DNA of 45,249 nucleotides from Holosporaceae bacterium (GTDB lineage: Bacteria; Pseudomonadota; Alphaproteobacteria; UBA3830): positions 1-45,249 of the forward strand of contig JAITDT010000063.1 in NCBI GenBank assembly GCA_031282425.1, written 5' to 3'. The notes under the pieces are model-generated. The model made no database searches. It was not told where the DNA came from and worked only from the letters and a program-made list of their open reading frames with translations. Position numbers and translations under genes: made by a program. How positions within the stretch are numbered: the first letter of the stretch is position 1; every line of letters begins with the position of its first letter. Shown piece after piece: positions 10,443 to 21,909 of this stretch.

Positions 10443-11631
10443 GAAAAGTATCTTTACAAACGGGAGTTTTTACTACCTCTTTAACGCTTTCCTTTCCAGA
10501 AATGAGACGCCTCAACCAAACCTTTGCTCGTTGGAAGAAGTTGGCGCGCTCAATCTGTTCAACGGCAAACAAATCATACTTTTTTGACGCAACTTTCCCG
10601 TATTTGTAGATTAATTCTCCGAGCTTTGTTCCCAGCGCGATAGGAGCATCTATCGGTTCTTGCATAATTGCTTCCACCTTTAGCTGCTTTCTATACTCCT
10701 TTGGAATTGCAATAATGACATCTTCATGGGTACAAAGAGCAACGGTAGCTTTCTCGCCACACACGACGGAAACTTCCGTAATGGGTTTTCCAGCTTCTAT
10801 TATTTTAATCGGAGCGCATTTTTTAATACCGAAAGCCAGCAATCTAGTAGCTTCTCGCGCTCTCGCTTTAGCCGATTTACATCCGTTAACGACGACGATT
10901 AACCGATTGCCATTATTTTCCGCGGATATTGCCATTCCATAGCCGCCGGAATTGGTTTTACCAGTTTTTAGTCCGTCAACCTTGAGAGCATTTCCCAAAA
11001 GAGTATTGCGATTTTTCTGAGTTATGGAGTTGATCGTAAAAACTTTCTCCGAAAAATAATGATAGAATTGCGGGAAATCAGCAATAATTCTCTTGGCCAC
11101 AAGCGCTATGTCATAGACGCAGGAAAAATGCTCGTCGTTAGGCAGTCCAGACGGATTTGTAAAATTTGTGTTTTTTAGTCCAAACTTTCCTGCTTGTTCG
11201 TTCATTTTTTTTACAAAAGTCTCCACATCTCCAGATATGCCTTCCGCTATTACGATGCAGGCGTCGTTTCCAGAATGAACAACGATGCTTCGTACCAAAT
11301 CCTCTACTTTTGCTTCTGTATCAGCTTGAAAAAAGCTTCGAGATCCCCTCATTTTTTGAGCGGCTTTACTGACGGGAAATTCATCTTCTAGTTTTACGCG
11401 ACCGGAAGCAATTTCAGAAAACAACACATACAGCGTCATTAACTTAGTCATAGAAGATGGAACGCACTTCTCTTTGCTATTTTTTTCGAAAAGGCAGCAT
11501 TCGGTTTCATAATCCATAAGAATCGCTTGCTCAGTACCTATGGAATCATCAGAAGTTTTCGTACTCTCAAATTTTGTAGCTTCCGCACCAACATACAACA
11601 CGAAAGCTAAAATGGCAGCTACCTTCCGCAT
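10435..11631 (-). CDS. D-alanyl-D-alanine carboxypeptidase (penicillin-binding protein, DacA/S11 type)
   Basis: Signal peptide, SxxK in PSSMTKLMTLY, SGN in HSGNDACIVIAE, KTG in VDGLKTGKTNSGGYGM. Confidence 0.9.
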   Translation of the reverse strand: MRKVAAILAFVLYVGAEATKFESTKTSDDSIGTEQAILMDYETECCLFEKNSKEKCVPSSMTKLMTLYVLFSEIASGRVKLEDEFPVSKAAQKMRGSRSFFQADTEAKVEDLVRSIVVHSGNDACIVIAEGISGDVETFVKKMNEQAGKFGLKNTNFTNPSGLPNDEHFSCVYDIALVAKRIIADFPQFYHYFSEKVFTINSITQKNRNTLLGNALKVDGLKTGKTNSGGYGMAISAENNGNRLIVVVNGCKSAKARAREATRLLAFGIKKCAPIKIIEAGKPITEVSVVCGEKATVALCTHEDVIIAIPKEYRKQLKVEAIMQEPIDAPIALGTKLGELIYKYGKVASKKYDLFAVEQIERANFFQRAKVWLRRLISGKESVKEVVKTPVCKDTFRD

Positions 11632-11710
11632 CTACTACTCCCCGCAAACGCAGAAATAATACCAACAACACCGAATAAATAGAAGAAGTAAATTGAAAAA
11701 ATATAAAGTT

Positions 11711-12133
11711 TCAGGCCTCGGCGGTCGTAGTCTTTGGAGGCACAATCGCCTGTTCAGAACCTTTTTTAGCAGATTGATCTCGCTCTAGTAATTCTATGAC
11801 GGCGATTGGAGCCATATCTCCCTTTCTAAAACCGCACTTCACTATACGCGTATATCCGCCATTTCTATCAGAGTACCGATGAGCTAGAGGTCCAAACACT
11901 TTAGCTACCAACTCATTATCTCGCAATTTTGCAAATAGATTCCTTCTGTTAGCAATGGATGAAGTCTTTCCGAGAGTAATCATCTTTTCCACTAGCGGTC
12001 TCAAATCCTTGGCTTTTGGAAGAGTTGTAACAATCTGCTCATACCTAAGCAGAGACTTGGCAAGGCTACTAAACAACGCCAATCTTTGGGAGGTTCTTCT
12101 ATTGAATTTTCTACCGCTGATTCTATGGCGCAT
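11711..12133 (-). CDS. rplQ: 50S ribosomal protein L17
   Basis: [29 protein letters not shown]. Directly downstream of rpoA. Confidence 0.97.
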   Translation of the reverse strand: MRHRISGRKFNRRTSQRLALFSSLAKSLLRYEQIVTTLPKAKDLRPLVEKMITLGKTSSIANRRNLFAKLRDNELVAKVFGPLAHRYSDRNGGYTRIVKCGFRKGDMAPIAVIELLERDQSAKKGSEQAIVPPKTTTAEA

Positions 12134-12144
12134 CGCATGTCTCC

Positions 12145-13164
12145 CTAAGGTTTATTACTATGCGGTTTTTTTACCACATCTTCAATATTTTCAAAAGACC
12201 AATCATTTATTTGCATTCCCAAATAAAGCCCCATCTGAGAAAGAACTTCTTTTATCTCATTCAAAGATTTTCTTCCAAAATTAGGAGTACGCAGCATTTC
12301 GTTCTCTGTTTTTTTTACGAGATCACCTATATAAACGATATTATCATTTTTCAAGCAATTCATCGAGCGAACCGAAAGCTCTAAATCCTCCACCTTGCGC
12401 GACAGATTGGTATTAAACGGCGTAGACTGTTCTTTCTCCTCCTCAGTTTCCATTTCATCTTCAAAATTAACGAATTTTTGGAATTGATCTTGTAAGATCC
12501 GGGCAGACATGGCAACCGCATCTTCTGGAGAAATAGAACCATTTGTTTCTACTTCCATAATCAATCTGTCATAGTCAGTAACTTGATTAACACGAGTACT
12601 TTCAACTCTATAAGAAACTTTTTTCACGGGATTGAATATAGAATCAATAAAAAGAGTTCCCACGGGAGCGCCATCCTCCCGATTTAACACGCTAGGCACG
12701 TACCCGCGACCAACTGCAACTTCCATTTCCATTGTAAAAGTAATATTCTCCTCAACCGTACAAATATAATGATCAGGATTCAAAACCTTCAGCTCAGATC
12801 CCAGCTCAAACATTCCCGCCGTAACAGCACAAGGTCCCTTAACGCTAATTCTCATTTTACGGGAACCTTCACCGTCCATTTTTAGAGACATGGATTTCAC
12901 GTTCAAGATAATATCCGTAATGTCTTCCAAAACCCCTGCAATGGTGGAGAATTCATGAACAATGCCATCTATGCGTATGGACGTGACGGCAGCTCCTTTC
13001 AAAGAAGATAGCAGAACCCTGCGCAACGCATTGCCCAGCGTTACGCCGAATCCTCGCTCCAGAGGCTCCGCCACCACTTCAGACATTCGCCCGATTGCAC
13101 AGTCAGAACCTACAACTTGAACTCTGTAGGGCTTGATTAAACCTTGCCATTGCTTTTGAATCAT
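12145..13164 (-). CDS. rpoA: RNA polymerase subunit alpha
   Basis: [35 protein letters not shown] and alpha-[21 protein letters not shown]...[12 protein letters not shown]. Confidence 0.98.
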   Translation of the reverse strand: MIQKQWQGLIKPYRVQVVGSDCAIGRMSEVVAEPLERGFGVTLGNALRRVLLSSLKGAAVTSIRIDGIVHEFSTIAGVLEDITDIILNVKSMSLKMDGEGSRKMRISVKGPCAVTAGMFELGSELKVLNPDHYICTVEENITFTMEMEVAVGRGYVPSVLNREDGAPVGTLFIDSIFNPVKKVSYRVESTRVNQVTDYDRLIMEVETNGSISPEDAVAMSARILQDQFQKFVNFEDEMETEEEKEQSTPFNTNLSRKVEDLELSVRSMNCLKNDNIVYIGDLVKKTENEMLRTPNFGRKSLNEIKEVLSQMGLYLGMQINDWSFENIEDVVKKPHSNKP

Positions 13165-13181
13165 ACTAACCTCTTTATTAT

Positions 13182-13574
13182 TTAAACCCTGCGCCGCTTA
13201 GGAGGTCTACATCCATTATGTGGAACGGTGGTTACATCTCGAATAGATCCAACAACTAGCCCGAGAGACTGAAAAGTCCGCAATGCAGACTCCCGACCTG
13301 AACCTGGCCCCAGAATTTCCACATCCACGGTTTTCATGCCATGCTCCATGGCCTTCGAAGCTGCCTTTTCTGCAGCCACTTGCGCAGCATATGGAGTAGA
13401 TTTTCGTGACCCCTTGAATCCTAGGCTCCCGGAGGAACTCCACACTATCGTATTCCCTTGCGCATCTGTAACTGTAATCATCGTATTGTTGAATGTCGCT
13501 TTTATGTGAACAATCCCGGCGGCGATATTCTTTTTGTCCTTTTTCTTCAGCTTCTGGGTCTTTTTATAGGCCAT
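13182..13574 (-). CDS. rpsK: 30S ribosomal protein S11
   Basis: [35 protein letters not shown]. Confidence 0.98.
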   Translation of the reverse strand: MAYKKTQKLKKKDKKNIAAGIVHIKATFNNTMITVTDAQGNTIVWSSSGSLGFKGSRKSTPYAAQVAAEKAASKAMEHGMKTVDVEILGPGSGRESALRTFQSLGLVVGSIRDVTTVPHNGCRPPKRRRV

Positions 13575-13585
13575 AAAATTCCTTT

Positions 13586-13966
13586 CTACTTTGTTACTTT
13601 CTTTTTACCAGGAATAGCTCTGGCTTTTCCTTTTCTGGTACGGGCATTGGTATGGGTTCTCTGACCATGTACGGGCAGTCCTTTTCTGTGACGAAGTCCC
13701 CTATAACAGCCCAGATCCATCAGTCTCTTGACGTTCATCGTCACAACCCGCCTCAAATCACCTTCTATTTGATAATTACGATCGATTACCTCTCGAATCT
13801 TTAACACCTCATCGTCGGTGAGTTCATAAACTCTTCTGGACTCCGGAATTCCCAAAGTACGACAGATATTAGAGGAGCGACTAGCTCCTATGCCATAAAT
13901 ATACCGCAGAGCAAACTCAACACGTTTTTTATCAGGTAAATTAACGCCAGCTATACGCGCCACCAT
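13586..13966 (-). CDS. rpsM: 30S ribosomal protein S13
   Basis: [27 protein letters not shown]...[24 protein letters not shown]. Confidence 0.98.
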   Translation of the reverse strand: MVARIAGVNLPDKKRVEFALRYIYGIGASRSSNICRTLGIPESRRVYELTDDEVLKIREVIDRNYQIEGDLRRVVTMNVKRLMDLGCYRGLRHRKGLPVHGQRTHTNARTRKGKARAIPGKKKVTK

Positions 13967-14635
13967 CTATCTCCTTTTCTTTATTCCCATATCCTGTAGA
14001 CGTTCTTCAACAAGTCGAGCAACTTCTTCCGGCGACCTATTGCCGCAAATCTTTATTAACCGCTTGGCATAATGCTGCTGCACAGGAAGAGTTTTTTCCC
14101 TATACGCACTAAGCCTATGTCGAACGGTAGATTCTTCGTCGTCTTTTCTCCGAACCAACTTCCCACCACAAATGCAAATATCAGCTGCACCATCACGCGG
14201 GCCATATACTCTCCCGCATTGATTGCATATGCGGCGATGCGCTATCCGAGACACTATTTCGTCATCTTCAACATCCAACGCAATTACACACGTTTCACCC
14301 TTATACTTGGACGACACCTTATCCAAAAAAATCGCCTGCTCCACCGTTCTTGGAAAACCATCCAGTAGGACAACAGCACCATCACCAACAGCGACTATCT
14401 CTTTTAGATGCTGCTCGACGAGTTCATTAACTACATCATCGCCAACCAAGCTGCCAGATTCTAATATCGGCTTAATATCACGACCAATGCTAGACTCTTT
14501 TTTTATCTCATCTCTTAACAGATCTCCAGCGGAAACACAGCACATATTATACTTATCCTTTAAATGCTGTGCAACAGTCCCTTTACCGGAACCAGGCGCT
14601 CCGAGCAAGATTAATACCACTGGCCTGCTTGTCAT
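13967..14635 (-). CDS. adk: adenylate kinase (Cys-containing LID)
   Basis: LILLGAPGSGKGTVAQHL, DGFPRTVEQA, LID CNQCGRVYGPRDGAADICICGGKLVRR. Confidence 0.96.
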   Translation of the reverse strand: MTSRPVVLILLGAPGSGKGTVAQHLKDKYNMCCVSAGDLLRDEIKKESSIGRDIKPILESGSLVGDDVVNELVEQHLKEIVAVGDGAVVLLDGFPRTVEQAIFLDKVSSKYKGETCVIALDVEDDEIVSRIAHRRICNQCGRVYGPRDGAADICICGGKLVRRKDDEESTVRHRLSAYREKTLPVQQHYAKRLIKICGNRSPEEVARLVEERLQDMGIKKRR

Positions 14636-15960
14636 CGCCGCCTCTTTTCCATCTTTCTAAGAACACCTTTATACTGATGCGATAAAACATGCGTGTATAT
14701 TTGCGAAATCGTATCCATCGTAACGCCCACGATAATCAAAATACCAGTACCGCCAAATATAAAGTGTATTCCGTACTGGGCATTCATTATATCCGGCAGA
14801 ATGCACACAAATGACATGTATAATGCTCCTACTACCGTCAAACGAGTAAGAATGTAATCAAGATAATCGGCGGTAGCTTGACCGGGCCGCACCCCAGGAA
14901 TAAAGCCGCCAGCTTTTTTGAGATTATCCGCTGTCTCGGTCGGATTAAATACAATGGCCGTATAAAAAAACGAGAAAAATATTATCAACGAGATCAATAT
15001 CATCGAAAACAGTACCCCACCTCTACTAAAGAATGCAATAAAGGACTTCAACAACTCGTTATCAGTATTATTTACAAGATTTGCTAGCATCAATGGCATG
15101 GACAATAACGAATAGGCAAAGATTGGTGGAATAACGCCAGACACATTAATTTTCAATGGGATATGATTGCCATCGACGCTCCCTCCCTTTGTTATCATAG
15201 CCTGACGTTGCGGATAGCTGATAGTAACACGACGTTGTGCTCGCTCCATATAAACGACGAATACAATTACAGCAAGCGCTGTCGCAAATATGACGATCAC
15301 GGAAAAAGCTGATAGCGCGCCCGCCTTTCCCAATTCAAAAATATTAGCGATGCTGGCCGGCATATTCGCAACGATACCAGAAAAAATTAGTAACGACGAC
15401 CCGTTCCCAACGCCGCGAGACGTAATCTGCTCGCCGAGCCATACCAGAAACAATGTTCCACAAATCAGGGACGGTATCGCTATAACCGGGAAAAGACCGC
15501 CAATAACAACCGGACTACCGGGCGACGACATTAGAAAGAGACTGATACCATAGGCCTGAAATCCAGCGATAAGAATAGTTAGGTACTTCGTATATTGCGA
15601 TATTTTCTTTCTTCCGGATTCTCCTTCTTTCTTTAAAGCCTCCAGCGTCGGAGACGCCATAGTAAATAATTGAATAATTATACTAGATGATATATATGGC
15701 ATCAAATTTAAGGCAAATACAGTCATACGACTTAATGCGCCGCCCGAGAACATGTTAAACATATTCAAAAGACCGCTACCGCCCAAATGTCGATTAGCCA
15801 ACTCCGCGATTGCCACCGGATCCAATCCAGGTAGCGGAATGTAAGTGCCTATTCTGTACACGAAAAGAGCAAGAACAGCGAAAAGCAATCTCTTTTTTAA
15901 ATCAGAAGCTTTTGAAAGAGCTTCCAGACTTAGATTTTGATCGAAAACAGTACCTGCCAT
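14632..15960 (-). CDS. secY: preprotein translocase subunit SecY
   Basis: Polytopic; LRKRLLFAVLALFVYRIGTYIPLPGLD-type N-terminus, GGFIPGVRPGQATADYLDYILTRLT. In the spc cluster. Confidence 0.97.
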   Translation of the reverse strand: MAGTVFDQNLSLEALSKASDLKKRLLFAVLALFVYRIGTYIPLPGLDPVAIAELANRHLGGSGLLNMFNMFSGGALSRMTVFALNLMPYISSSIIIQLFTMASPTLEALKKEGESGRKKISQYTKYLTILIAGFQAYGISLFLMSSPGSPVVIGGLFPVIAIPSLICGTLFLVWLGEQITSRGVGNGSSLLIFSGIVANMPASIANIFELGKAGALSAFSVIVIFATALAVIVFVVYMERAQRRVTISYPQRQAMITKGGSVDGNHIPLKINVSGVIPPIFAYSLLSMPLMLANLVNNTDNELLKSFIAFFSRGGVLFSMILISLIIFFSFFYTAIVFNPTETADNLKKAGGFIPGVRPGQATADYLDYILTRLTVVGALYMSFVCILPDIMNAQYGIHFIFGGTGILIIVGVTMDTISQIYTHVLSHQYKGVLRKMEKRRR

Positions 15961-15962
15961 GG

Positions 15963-16439
15963 CTATCTAAATTCAACCTTTCCCCTAACTGCTTCTACAC
16001 CACGAATTGCAGCTGCCGAAGCATAAGCAGCAAAAATATGCAAAGATGTTTGCAATTTCCCTTTTGCCAAGATGCGTAATGTGGAAGCAGAATTCCGCGC
16101 AACACCGGCCTTTTTTAAAGTTTCGATATTCACCTCCTGCCCTGCGGAAAGGACTTGCGCTTCGCACAATCGCTGCAAAACTCCCAGATTTACGCAAGCA
16201 ACTGATGTTCTATCGCGCAGAGATATGAATCCTCTTTTGGGCAATCTTCTATAGAGCGGCATCTGTCCGCCTTCAAACCAACTGATAGCGCCTCTACCAG
16301 AGCGAGCTTTGCCGCCCTTGTGACCATATGAACATGTCTTTCCACAACCGGAGCCGATACCTCGCCCCAAAGCCTTTCTATCTATGCCATTGCGGGGTTT
16401 CAGTTTATTAAGCTTGAAACTATCCATTGGAATCCTCAA
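15963..16439 (-). CDS. rplO: 50S ribosomal protein L15
   Basis: [44 protein letters not shown]. Confidence 0.96.
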   Translation of the reverse strand: MRIPMDSFKLNKLKPRNGIDRKALGRGIGSGCGKTCSYGHKGGKARSGRGAISWFEGGQMPLYRRLPKRGFISLRDRTSVACVNLGVLQRLCEAQVLSAGQEVNIETLKKAGVARNSASTLRILAKGKLQTSLHIFAAYASAAAIRGVEAVRGKVEFR

Positions 16440-16626
16440 CTTTCACCAGATGAGAAACTTTTCTTATAAGCCCCCTTATGCAGTTGTTATCTTCTCGCAT
16501 AACCTTCTTGCCGATTTTCCCCAGACCAAGTCCCTTAAGACTAAGAACCTGCCCACGTTCACACCGCGTACTGCTGGCGATCTGGGTAACGCACAAATAT
16601 TTTTCCTTTGCCTTTAATTTTGTCAT
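16420..16626 (-). CDS. rpmD: 50S ribosomal protein L30
   Basis: Lies between rpsE and rpl[35 protein letters not shown]...[15 protein letters not shown]. Confidence 0.93.
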   Translation of the reverse strand: MTKLKAKEKYLCVTQIASSTRCERGQVLSLKGLGLGKIGKKVMREDNNCIRGLIRKVSHLVKVEDSNG

Positions 16627-17141
16627 TTATCGCCCCTGGACGCTCTACGAGAAATAACGTCGGCTACGCGTTTCCCACGCTTTCCGGCGATGTATTTGGG
16701 AGACGTTATCGATAAAAGTGCATCAAAGGTAGCCCTCACCATGTTATGAGGATTTGCAGAACCAATACATTTGCTAACTACGTCTTGTATTCCCAGCGCT
16801 TCGAAAACGGAGCGCATAGCACCGCCCGCTATAATCCCAGTTCCCGACGTCGCTGAACGCAGGATAACTCTACCAGCGCCAAATCTTCCACTTGCATCGT
16901 GATGCAACGTACGTCCTTCCCGCATGGGAATTTTAATCATGAACCTCTTTGCACGTTCCGACGCTTTCTTAACAGCGTCAGACACTTCTCGAGCCTTTCC
17001 GCCGGCGTACCCTACCCTACCCTTTCCGTCTCCCACAATAACCAAGGCGGAAAAAGAGAATCTCTTTCCCCCTTTTACGACCTTAGCAACACGATTTATT
17101 GCCACTAACTTCTCTGTATAGGCTACTTCTTCACGACTCAT
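16623..17141 (-). CDS. rpsE: 30S ribosomal protein S5
   Basis: [44 protein letters not shown]. Confidence 0.97.
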   Translation of the reverse strand: MSREEVAYTEKLVAINRVAKVVKGGKRFSFSALVIVGDGKGRVGYAGGKAREVSDAVKKASERAKRFMIKIPMREGRTLHHDASGRFGAGRVILRSATSGTGIIAGGAMRSVFEALGIQDVVSKCIGSANPHNMVRATFDALLSITSPKYIAGKRGKRVADVISRRASRGDK

Positions 17142-17152
17142 AAAAACATTCC

Positions 17153-17512
17153 CTAAAACAATAATCCACCGCTGCGCGCACTATCGGCTAACATCTTTAC
17201 ACGACCATGATAATTGTATCCACCACGGTCAAAAACCACTTCCTTGATTCCAGCTTTCAGCGCTTTAGCGGCAATCATCTCGCCTACTTTACCGGCAACC
17301 ACGCACCCTACCGCTTTTTCAGCATCTCGGAAACTCTTATCTAGCGTTGATGCTGCACACAAAGTCCGACCGCAAGAATCATCTATAATTTGAGCATAAA
17401 TATGACGCTCAGATCGAAAAACAGTAAACCGCGGCTTACCAAAAGACTTACTACGCACTTTATGGCGAACTCGCTTCGCTCGTCGCCTGAATTTTTCATC
17501 AAATCTGGCCAT
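17153..17512 (-). CDS. rplR: 50S ribosomal protein L18
   Basis: [36 protein letters not shown]...[28 protein letters not shown]. Confidence 0.97.
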   Translation of the reverse strand: MARFDEKFRRRAKRVRHKVRSKSFGKPRFTVFRSERHIYAQIIDDSCGRTLCAASTLDKSFRDAEKAVGCVVAGKVGEMIAAKALKAGIKEVVFDRGGYNYHGRVKMLADSARSGGLLF

Positions 17513-17514
17513 AG

Positions 17515-18048
17515 CTACTTCTTCTTTCCTTCTTTGCGATATACATACTGCCCCTCGGCAATAACTCCTTTCCCTTTATAGGGTTCCGGAGCTCTGAATT
17601 TTTGAAGCATCTTTGCAACTTCACCGACCTTCTGTCGATCAGCCCCAGAAATAATCACTACCGTCGGAGATTCGCAAACAATTTTTATACCGACTGGAAT
17701 CTCGAACACAATATCATGACTATACCCCAACTGCATAACCAAATTTTGTGCCTGAATGCTGGCTTTATAACCAACGCCAACCAAATTTACTTTTTTGATG
17801 AAATCCTGCGCCAATCCTCGTACTGCATTAGAAACAACAGCTCTACAGGTTCCCCACATGGACCTCGCCTCTTTGCTCTCATTCCGAGGTTTAAATGCTA
17901 TCTTTCCTTCAACGACTTCAACATTCACACTGTCGTGCACTCTAAAATCAAACTTCCCATTCTTCCCTTTGCCGGTCAAAAGCCTATCCTGCAGAATGAC
18001 CTCAACACCAACGGGTATTTCCACTGGATGTTTTCCAACTCTAGACAT
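17515..18048 (-). CDS. rplF: 50S ribosomal protein L6
   Basis: MSRVGKHPVEIPVGVEV...RAPEPYKGKGVIAEGQYVYRKEGKKK. Confidence 0.97.
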   Translation of the reverse strand: MSRVGKHPVEIPVGVEVILQDRLLTGKGKNGKFDFRVHDSVNVEVVEGKIAFKPRNESKEARSMWGTCRAVVSNAVRGLAQDFIKKVNLVGVGYKASIQAQNLVMQLGYSHDIVFEIPVGIKIVCESPTVVIISGADRQKVGEVAKMLQKFRAPEPYKGKGVIAEGQYVYRKEGKKK

Positions 18049-18050
18049 CT

Positions 18051-18443
18051 TTAAAACACCTTACACAAAATTTCGCCGCCTACATTGCTTTCTTTTGCTT
18101 CAGCATCAGATAGCACTCCCTTTGAAGTTGATAACACATAAACACCAAAACCGTTATACACAGAATCAATTTTTTTCAGCTTCGAATAAACTCTACGACT
18201 TGGTTTTGAAACTCTATCAAGCATATTTATGACAGGCTTTCCCTCATAATAGCGTAAATCTACGCGCAGAACTTTGCTGAACCCATCGCTGACCTCTTCG
18301 AAACCATTCACATAACCCTCTCTCTCTAGAGCCTGCAGAATTCCCACCTTAACCTTCGACGAGGGTATGTCAACTGTTTTAAAACGGCGTTGACAAGCGT
18401 TTTTAATCCTCGCAAGCATATCCGAAATTGGGTCTGTCATCAT
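18051..18443 (-). CDS. rpsH: 30S ribosomal protein S8
   Basis: MTDPISDMLARIKNACQRRFKTVDIPSSKVKVGILQAL...GVLSDAEAKESNVGGEILCKVF. Confidence 0.97.
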   Translation of the reverse strand: MMTDPISDMLARIKNACQRRFKTVDIPSSKVKVGILQALEREGYVNGFEEVSDGFSKVLRVDLRYYEGKPVINMLDRVSKPSRRVYSKLKKIDSVYNGFGVYVLSTSKGVLSDAEAKESNVGGEILCKVF

Positions 18444-18458
18444 TTTGTTGCTACTCTC

Positions 18459-18764
18459 CTACCAGCTTGCCTTGCGAACGCCTGGGATCATACCTTCAGC
18501 CGCCATTTCTCTCAATACGATGCGCGAAATGTTAAATTTCCTATAAACTCCTCGTGCTCGACCCGTAACCATACAGCGATTACGTATTCTTGTGGCCGAA
18601 GATGTTCTTGGCATCTTTGCTAACTTTAGCTGCATCGCAAAGCGCTTATCGAGAAGTTGAGTCTTATCGCTAATGATGGCCTTAAGCTCAGCGCGTTTAG
18701 CTTTTTTTGCAGCAACTCTTTTGCGAATTCTTTTCATCGATTCAATACTACTTAACCGAGCCAT
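18459..18764 (-). CDS. rpsN: 30S ribosomal protein S14
   Basis: [41 protein letters not shown]. Confidence 0.97.
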   Translation of the reverse strand: MARLSSIESMKRIRKRVAAKKAKRAELKAIISDKTQLLDKRFAMQLKLAKMPRTSSATRIRNRCMVTGRARGVYRKFNISRIVLREMAAEGMIPGVRKASW

Positions 18765-18773
18765 ATTATCCCC

Positions 18774-19313
18774 TCATGAAACAAATGGAAAATTAAACGC
18801 TTTCAACAGCGCCGTCGCATAAACGTCATTATCCGTATTCGTAACAATCACAACATCCATACCATGAATATTTTCCACGCTGCTAACCGCAACTTCTGGA
18901 AAAACTATCTGCTCTTTAATTCCAAAAGAATAGTTGCCGCTACCATCAAACGACCTCTTAGATAATCCTCGAAAGTCCCGCACCCGCGGAAGAGCAATGT
19001 TAATCAAACGATCCAGAAACTCGTACATCCTGTGTCGTCGAAGCGTTACCATCGTTCCGACTTTCTGTCCCTGTCGAAGCTTAAACCCCGCAACAGATTT
19101 ACGCGCGGAAGTTACAATCGCTTTCTGGCCGGAAATCAACGTCAACTCATCAACAGCCTGTTTGATATACTTGCTATCGACAATCCCCTGCCCTACTCCC
19201 ATATTGAGAACTATCTTTTCTAAACATGGGACTTCCAAATCATTGACAAACTTCAATTCCGACTTCAATTGCGGAATTATTTTTTCGAAATAATAATCTC
19301 TCAAACGAGCCAT
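18774..19313 (-). CDS. rplE: 50S ribosomal protein L5
   Basis: MARLRDYYFEKIIPQL...KIVLNMGVGQGIVDSK...GQKAIVTSARKSVAGFKLRQG. ATG start at 19313 preferred over the GTG used in the ORF track. Confidence 0.96.
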   Translation of the reverse strand: MARLRDYYFEKIIPQLKSELKFVNDLEVPCLEKIVLNMGVGQGIVDSKYIKQAVDELTLISGQKAIVTSARKSVAGFKLRQGQKVGTMVTLRRHRMYEFLDRLINIALPRVRDFRGLSKRSFDGSGNYSFGIKEQIVFPEVAVSSVENIHGMDVVIVTNTDNDVYATALLKAFNFPFVS

Positions 19314-19324
19314 ATCTCTCACAC

Positions 19325-19639
19325 CTAGCTTATGACGGAATCGGTACGCTTCGATACGCGCACTTTTTTCCCATCAATCAATTTTATACCGACACGCGTC
19401 GGTTTACCATCCGTAGCGTCAACTAACATCACGTTGGACGCATGTATCGATTTCTCGATCTTAACAAGTCCGCCAGGGTTATTCATGGCCGGTTTCTTAT
19501 GCCGTAAACAGATGTTTACTCCCTTTACAGTAACCCTCCGCTCCTCGCGCAAAACACTGAGAACTTCTCCTTTTGCGCCTTTGTCTTTGCCGGCAATCAC
19601 TAAAACGGTATCACCTTTTTTGATACGCCACCTGTCCAT
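19325..19639 (-). CDS. rplX: 50S ribosomal protein L24
   Basis: [39 protein letters not shown]. Confidence 0.97.
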   Translation of the reverse strand: MDRWRIKKGDTVLVIAGKDKGAKGEVLSVLREERRVTVKGVNICLRHKKPAMNNPGGLVKIEKSIHASNVMLVDATDGKPTRVGIKLIDGKKVRVSKRTDSVIS

Positions 19640-20007
19640 TATAAAACCTCCGGAGCCAAAGAAACTATTTTCATCATGTTTCTACCGCGCAATTCCCTAG
19701 TAACAGGACCAAAGACACGTGTTCCGATGGGCTCGCCTTGTTTGCTTATCAAAACAGCTGCATTTTTATCAAAACGGATTACACTACCATCCTTGCGATA
19801 AACAGCCGCGGCGGTCCTTACCACCACAGCTTGAACCACTTCTCCAGCCTTCACTTTACCGCGAGGAATTGCTTCCTTAACGGATGCTACAATAACGTCG
19901 CCGACTCCAGCGTATCGTCGGCCAGCTCCCCCCAGTACTTTGATGCACATCAATTCCTTAGCGCCAGAATTATCAGCTACAGCCAATCTGGTTTGCATCT
20001 GGATCAT
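19639..20007 (-). CDS. rplN: 50S ribosomal protein L14
   Basis: [27 protein letters not shown]...[13 protein letters not shown]. Confidence 0.98.
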   Translation of the reverse strand: MIQMQTRLAVADNSGAKELMCIKVLGGAGRRYAGVGDVIVASVKEAIPRGKVKAGEVVQAVVVRTAAAVYRKDGSVIRFDKNAAVLISKQGEPIGTRVFGPVTRELRGRNMMKIVSLAPEVL

Positions 20008-20258
20008 GACTGAACACTCCCGTTAACGCCATTACCGACAACGATCCAACATTTTGTTTTGGATATAGGATTCGTCTCACGAATGATGACCCTATCGCCA
20101 ACATTACACTTATTACCTTCGTCATGGGCATGATACTTTTTGGTAATATTCACGTATTTCTTATATTTAGGATGCATTATACGTCTCGTTACCAAAACAG
20201 TGACAGTTTTAGCACATGCGTTGCTGGTAACAACTCCATCCAAAACAAACCTAGACAT
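20004..20258 (-). CDS. rpsQ: 30S ribosomal protein S17
   Basis: [49 protein letters not shown]. Confidence 0.96.
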   Translation of the reverse strand: MSRFVLDGVVTSNACAKTVTVLVTRRIMHPKYKKYVNITKKYHAHDEGNKCNVGDRVIIRETNPISKTKCWIVVGNGVNGSVQS

Positions 20259-20436
20259 GGCCCTTATTTTCTCCGTTTTGCAATCTTACACACTTCGCTA
20301 TGTTTTTGCGAGCATTTTTTATTATATGCGCCGGAACTGCTTCGCCCAAGACTCTGCGAAAACGAATTCTCATGAATTCTCGTTTTGCGGTTTCTACTTC
20401 TGAAGCTACGGATTTACTCTGCTTCTTTTTTGACAT
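20251..20436 (-). CDS. rpmC: 50S ribosomal protein L29
   Basis: Short Lys/Arg-rich protein between rplP and rpsQ; KREFMRIRFRRVLGEAVPAHIIKNARKNIAKCVR. Confidence 0.88.
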   Translation of the reverse strand: MSKKKQSKSVASEVETAKREFMRIRFRRVLGEAVPAHIIKNARKNIAKCVRLQNGENKGHV

Positions 20437-20438
20437 AG

Positions 20439-20849
20439 TTAAGCATCCCTCATGATAATTTTTGTCTGAATCGGCAACTTAGCGGCTGCCAACGATAACG
20501 CTTCCCGCGCCGTGGTTTCATCAACACCATCCATCTCGAACATTATTGTTCCTGGGTACACGCGACAAACCCAATATTCAACGCCGCCCTTTCCACTACC
20601 CATTCGCACCTCTGCCGGCTTCTGGGTAACAGGAATATCCGGATAAACTCGTATCCAAACTTTCCCAACGCGTTTCATGCAACGAGTAACGGTCCGTCGA
20701 GCCGCTTCAATTTGTGCTGCTGTAACGCGCGCTGGCTCTACAGCTTTCAAACCGTAAGAACCAAAGCTCAGACGATAGCCACTGGAAGCCATCCCATGTA
20801 TTTTTCCTTTGAAACGTTTCCTAAACTTCGTTTTAGTCGGAGATAACAT
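20439..20849 (-). CDS. rplP: 50S ribosomal protein L16
   Basis: [36 protein letters not shown]...[13 protein letters not shown]. Confidence 0.98.
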   Translation of the reverse strand: MLSPTKTKFRKRFKGKIHGMASSGYRLSFGSYGLKAVEPARVTAAQIEAARRTVTRCMKRVGKVWIRVYPDIPVTQKPAEVRMGSGKGGVEYWVCRVYPGTIMFEMDGVDETTAREALSLAAAKLPIQTKIIMRDA

Positions 20850-20852
20850 ACC

Positions 20853-21533
20853 CTATTCCTTTTCGCGTTTGTCGCCGCTAATGCGTCGAGGCAAAAAGAT
20901 TGGAGCTACATTGTAGGTCTCGCCTTTGTAAATCCATACCTTAATGCCAACTGAGCCATACGTGGTGTTCGCCGTGGCAACGCCATAGTCGATATCGGCC
21001 CTTAACGTGTGCAGAGGCACCTGCCCTTCCCTATACCATTCCATCCGAGCAATCTCGGCACCGCCTAGCCTACCGGAACAATTCACTCTTATGCCAAGCC
21101 CTCCGGCGCGCTGAGTTGATTGTATTGCTCTCTTAACCGCCCTTCGGAATCCAACCCTTTTTTTAATTTGATCGGCAATTGAGCTGGCGACCAATCTGGC
21201 GTCCACTTCCGGCTTTCGAATCTCAACAATATTCAATGATACATCAGATCCAACCAACGCGATCAAATCCGAACGCAATTTCTCAATTCCATTTCCCTTC
21301 TTGCCGATCACAACACCTGGTCTGGCGGTATGAATTGTGACCATGACTTTTTTAGCCAATCGTTCAAGAAAAATTCTAGAAATTCCAGCTTGCTCAAGCT
21401 TCTTATTCAAAAATTTTCTCAATTCAAGGTCTTGCTGCAATAGTGCCGCGTAACCACTCTTGGAGTACCAGCTGGAGTTCCAATTGCGAATTATACCAAG
21501 ACGTAGAGAATTTGGATTTACCTTTTGTCCCAT
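20853..21533 (-). CDS. rpsC: 30S ribosomal protein S3
   Basis: [24 protein letters not shown]...[18 protein letters not shown]. Start set at MGQKVNP. Confidence 0.97.
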   Translation of the reverse strand: MGQKVNPNSLRLGIIRNWNSSWYSKSGYAALLQQDLELRKFLNKKLEQAGISRIFLERLAKKVMVTIHTARPGVVIGKKGNGIEKLRSDLIALVGSDVSLNIVEIRKPEVDARLVASSIADQIKKRVGFRRAVKRAIQSTQRAGGLGIRVNCSGRLGGAEIARMEWYREGQVPLHTLRADIDYGVATANTTYGSVGIKVWIYKGETYNVAPIFLPRRISGDKREKE

Positions 21534-21534
21534 G

Positions 21535-21906
21535 CTATTTTCCAACCTCGCCCACAACAACGGTTAAACGACTAAATTTCTTACGAATTGAAGCTCCGCT
21601 GCCCTTTGCTCGAGCCATAAATCGCCGCAGCGCAATAGACTTTCCTACATAGGCCTCTCGCACCGCTAACAAATCTATATTAAGACTATAATTCGTTTCT
21701 GCATTTGCCACGGCCGAAAGAAGAGTCTTTCTCACATCCTGCGCTACTGCTTTCTTGCAATATTTTAGAACATCAAGCGCTTTCCACACCGTCATGCCCC
21801 TAATCATCTGCGCCACTAGATTTACTTTACGTGGCGACGCTAAAACCATCCTATCTCGAGCTATGGCGCTACGCGCCGTCGAATTTGATTGGAGTCTTTG
21901 AGCCAT
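21535..21906 (-). CDS. rplV: 50S ribosomal protein L22
   Basis: [29 protein letters not shown]; lies between rpsS and rpsC. Confidence 0.96.
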   Translation of the reverse strand: MAQRLQSNSTARSAIARDRMVLASPRKVNLVAQMIRGMTVWKALDVLKYCKKAVAQDVRKTLLSAVANAETNYSLNIDLLAVREAYVGKSIALRRFMARAKGSGASIRKKFSRLTVVVGEVGK

Positions 21907-21909
21907 GCG

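Noticed and set aside
14223-14660. 145-aa plus-strand ORF
   Set aside because: Antisense to adk; translation has no family resemblance.
17602-18232. Overlapping 145-150 aa plus-strand ORFs
   Set aside because: Antisense to rplF/rpsH; no recognisable domains, typical shadow ORFs of a conserved coding region.
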